Source: Gammaproteobacteria bacterium | GTDB taxonomy: Bacteria > Pseudomonadota > Gammaproteobacteria > Eutrophobiales > Eutrophobiaceae | Assembly (NCBI GenBank): GCA_004297165.1 | Contig: SCUJ01000006.1 | Coordinates: 1,584,045-1,648,044, forward strand | Length of the DNA stretch: 64,000 nt | Reading direction: 5' to 3' | Shown here: positions 63,028 to 64,000 of the stretch, one piece after another | How the letters are laid out: every line of letters begins with the position of its first letter | Numbering within the stretch: the stretch's first letter is position 1 | The notes under the pieces: model-generated | Told to the model about the DNA's origin: nothing | Seen by the model: only the letters and a program-made list of their open reading frames with translations | Database searches by the model: none | Position numbers and translations under genes: made by a program

Positions 63028-63231
63028 TCGGTGTTCCGCAGCGATGAATGGATTGTGGGTATTATTGGGGAGCTCTGATTGTAACGCTATTTTACCCCAA
63101 CATCAGTACGTGTATGAACGACATCCTTACGCCCCGGCGGACGCTCGCCGGCAGCGGCGCAAACCGCTATTATGAGCCTGCAAACGGCGCCGGTCGCGCC
63201 GGATTACATCCAAATTGAAAGGCGCGGAGCT

Positions 63232-64000
63232 ATGAAACAGGGCATTTTATACGGCATCGCCGCCTATGGATTTTGGGGCTTTTTCCCCATCTACTGGAAA
63301 TTCCTGCATGACGTGCCCGCGTTGCAGGTCATCGGTCACCGCATCGGCTGGTCCTTCCTCCTGCTGCTGGCGTACATCCTCGTAACGCGGCAATGGGGCG
63401 AATTCCGCGCCGCCTCATGCCGGCTCAAGACGGCCGCGATCTATACAGCCGCCGCTGTACTGCTGTCCCTGAACTGGTTGATCTATGTGTGGGCGGTCAA
63501 CGCGAATTATATCGTCGAGACGAGTCTCGGTTATTTCATCAATCCCTTGTTGAGCGTGTTGCTCGGGGTGTTCCTGCTGGGCGAACGCCTGCGCCCCCTG
63601 CAATGGCTGCCCATCGGGCTCGCCGCCGTCGGCGTCGGTTATCTCACGATCGTCTATGGCCGGCTGCCCTGGATCGCGCTGTCCCTCGCGGTCACCTTCG
63701 GTTTCTACGGCCTGGCGAAGAAACTGGCCCCGCTCGGCTCGCTGTTCGGACTCGCGCTCGAGACCGGCATCGGCTTCCCCGTCGCCCTGCTTTATCTCGG
63801 ACTGGTCGAGTTCGGGGGAACCGGGGCGTTCCTGCATGCCGGAACGACGACGGATCTGTTCCTCGCCGGGGCGGGGGTGGTGACGACCATCCCGCTGTTA
63901 TTGTTCGCCTCGGCGGCGAAGCGGGTCCCGCTCACGCTCATCGGCTTGCTGCAATACATCGCCCCGACCATGCAATTTCTCATCGGGGTATTCGTCTACA
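63232..64000 (+). CDS. rarD: RarD-like EamA permease (partial, cut by the window end)
   Basis: An open frame from ATG 63232 to the window end, with no stop, so at least 256 residues. It reads MKQGILYGIAAYGFWGFFPIYWKFLHDVPALQVIGHRIGWSFL with NWLIYVWAVNANYIVETSLGYFINPLLSVLLGVFLLGERL, characteristic of RarD. About eight hydrophobic helices are visible. It is a drug/metabolite transporter superfamily member of uncertain substrate. GGCGCGGAGC before the ATG is the ribosome-binding stretch. Confidence 0.9.
   Translation, partial: MKQGILYGIAAYGFWGFFPIYWKFLHDVPALQVIGHRIGWSFLLLLAYILVTRQWGEFRAASCRLKTAAIYTAAAVLLSLNWLIYVWAVNANYIVETSLGYFINPLLSVLLGVFLLGERLRPLQWLPIGLAAVGVGYLTIVYGRLPWIALSLAVTFGFYGLAKKLAPLGSLFGLALETGIGFPVALLYLGLVEFGGTGAFLHAGTTTDLFLAGAGVVTTIPLLLFASAAKRVPLTLIGLLQYIAPTMQFLIGVFVY

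Overview
This window looks like the chromosome of a GC-rich gammaproteobacterium, probably an environmental lineage. The housekeeping order is the gammaproteobacterial one: glmM-ftsH-rlmE-greA-carB-carA, then dapB-dnaJ-dnaK-grpE-hrcA, then nadK-recN, fur, bamE, rnfH, smpB and ssrA. The tmRNA tag reads ANDDNYALAA. The species cannot be named from sequence reading alone.

Layout. 1-8.4 kb is an accessory block: a GMC oxidoreductase, an acyl-CoA ligase, two tandem SnoaL-like secreted proteins, a UGSC-family protein, a thioredoxin-reductase-like flavoprotein and an alpha/beta hydrolase. 8.4-35 kb is the conserved core (DUF1015, serA, glmM, ftsH, rlmE, greA, carAB, dapB, dnaJ, dnaK, grpE, hrcA, nadK, recN, fur), interrupted at 20.5-25.9 kb by two Ser/Thr kinases, a molybdenum-cofactor type protein, a CBS protein and a PilZ protein. 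35-38.4 kb holds bamE, a FecCD-type ABC transporter, rnfH and smpB. 38.47-39.65 kb is ssrA with an intron and a nearby homing endonuclease. 39.7-48 kb is accessory again (Fic protein, secreted proteins, epimerase, DUF3237, two PQQ dehydrogenases). 48.4-56.5 kb is a complete kdpFABCDE potassium system. 56.5-64 kb holds a DUF3604 protein, a glycosyltransferase with a metallophosphoesterase, a GGDEF-EAL protein, a DoxX protein and the start of rarD.

Two discoveries stand out. First, the ORF track splits one gene at 5019-6653: an in-frame TGA joins the two pieces, sits at the selenocysteine position of the UGSC family (USTC motif), and is followed after 17 nt by a perfect 7-bp hairpin with a GGUC loop, the shape of a bacterial SECIS. 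Its upstream neighbour is a thioredoxin-reductase-like flavoprotein. Second, the T-loop of ssrA is split by a 271-nt group I intron. A LAGLIDADG endonuclease gene lies beyond the ssrA terminator, not inside the intron, and is followed by a decayed copy of an uninterrupted ssrA 3' end, as if intron, 3' exon and endonuclease arrived as one unit.

Regulation is unusually legible in the heat-shock cluster: a CIRCE operator lies over the hrcA promoter, and sigma-32-like promoters precede both grpE and dnaK. The kdp block is flanked by a decayed fragment of the DUF3604 gene whose intact copy lies on the other side, so kdp sits between direct repeats.
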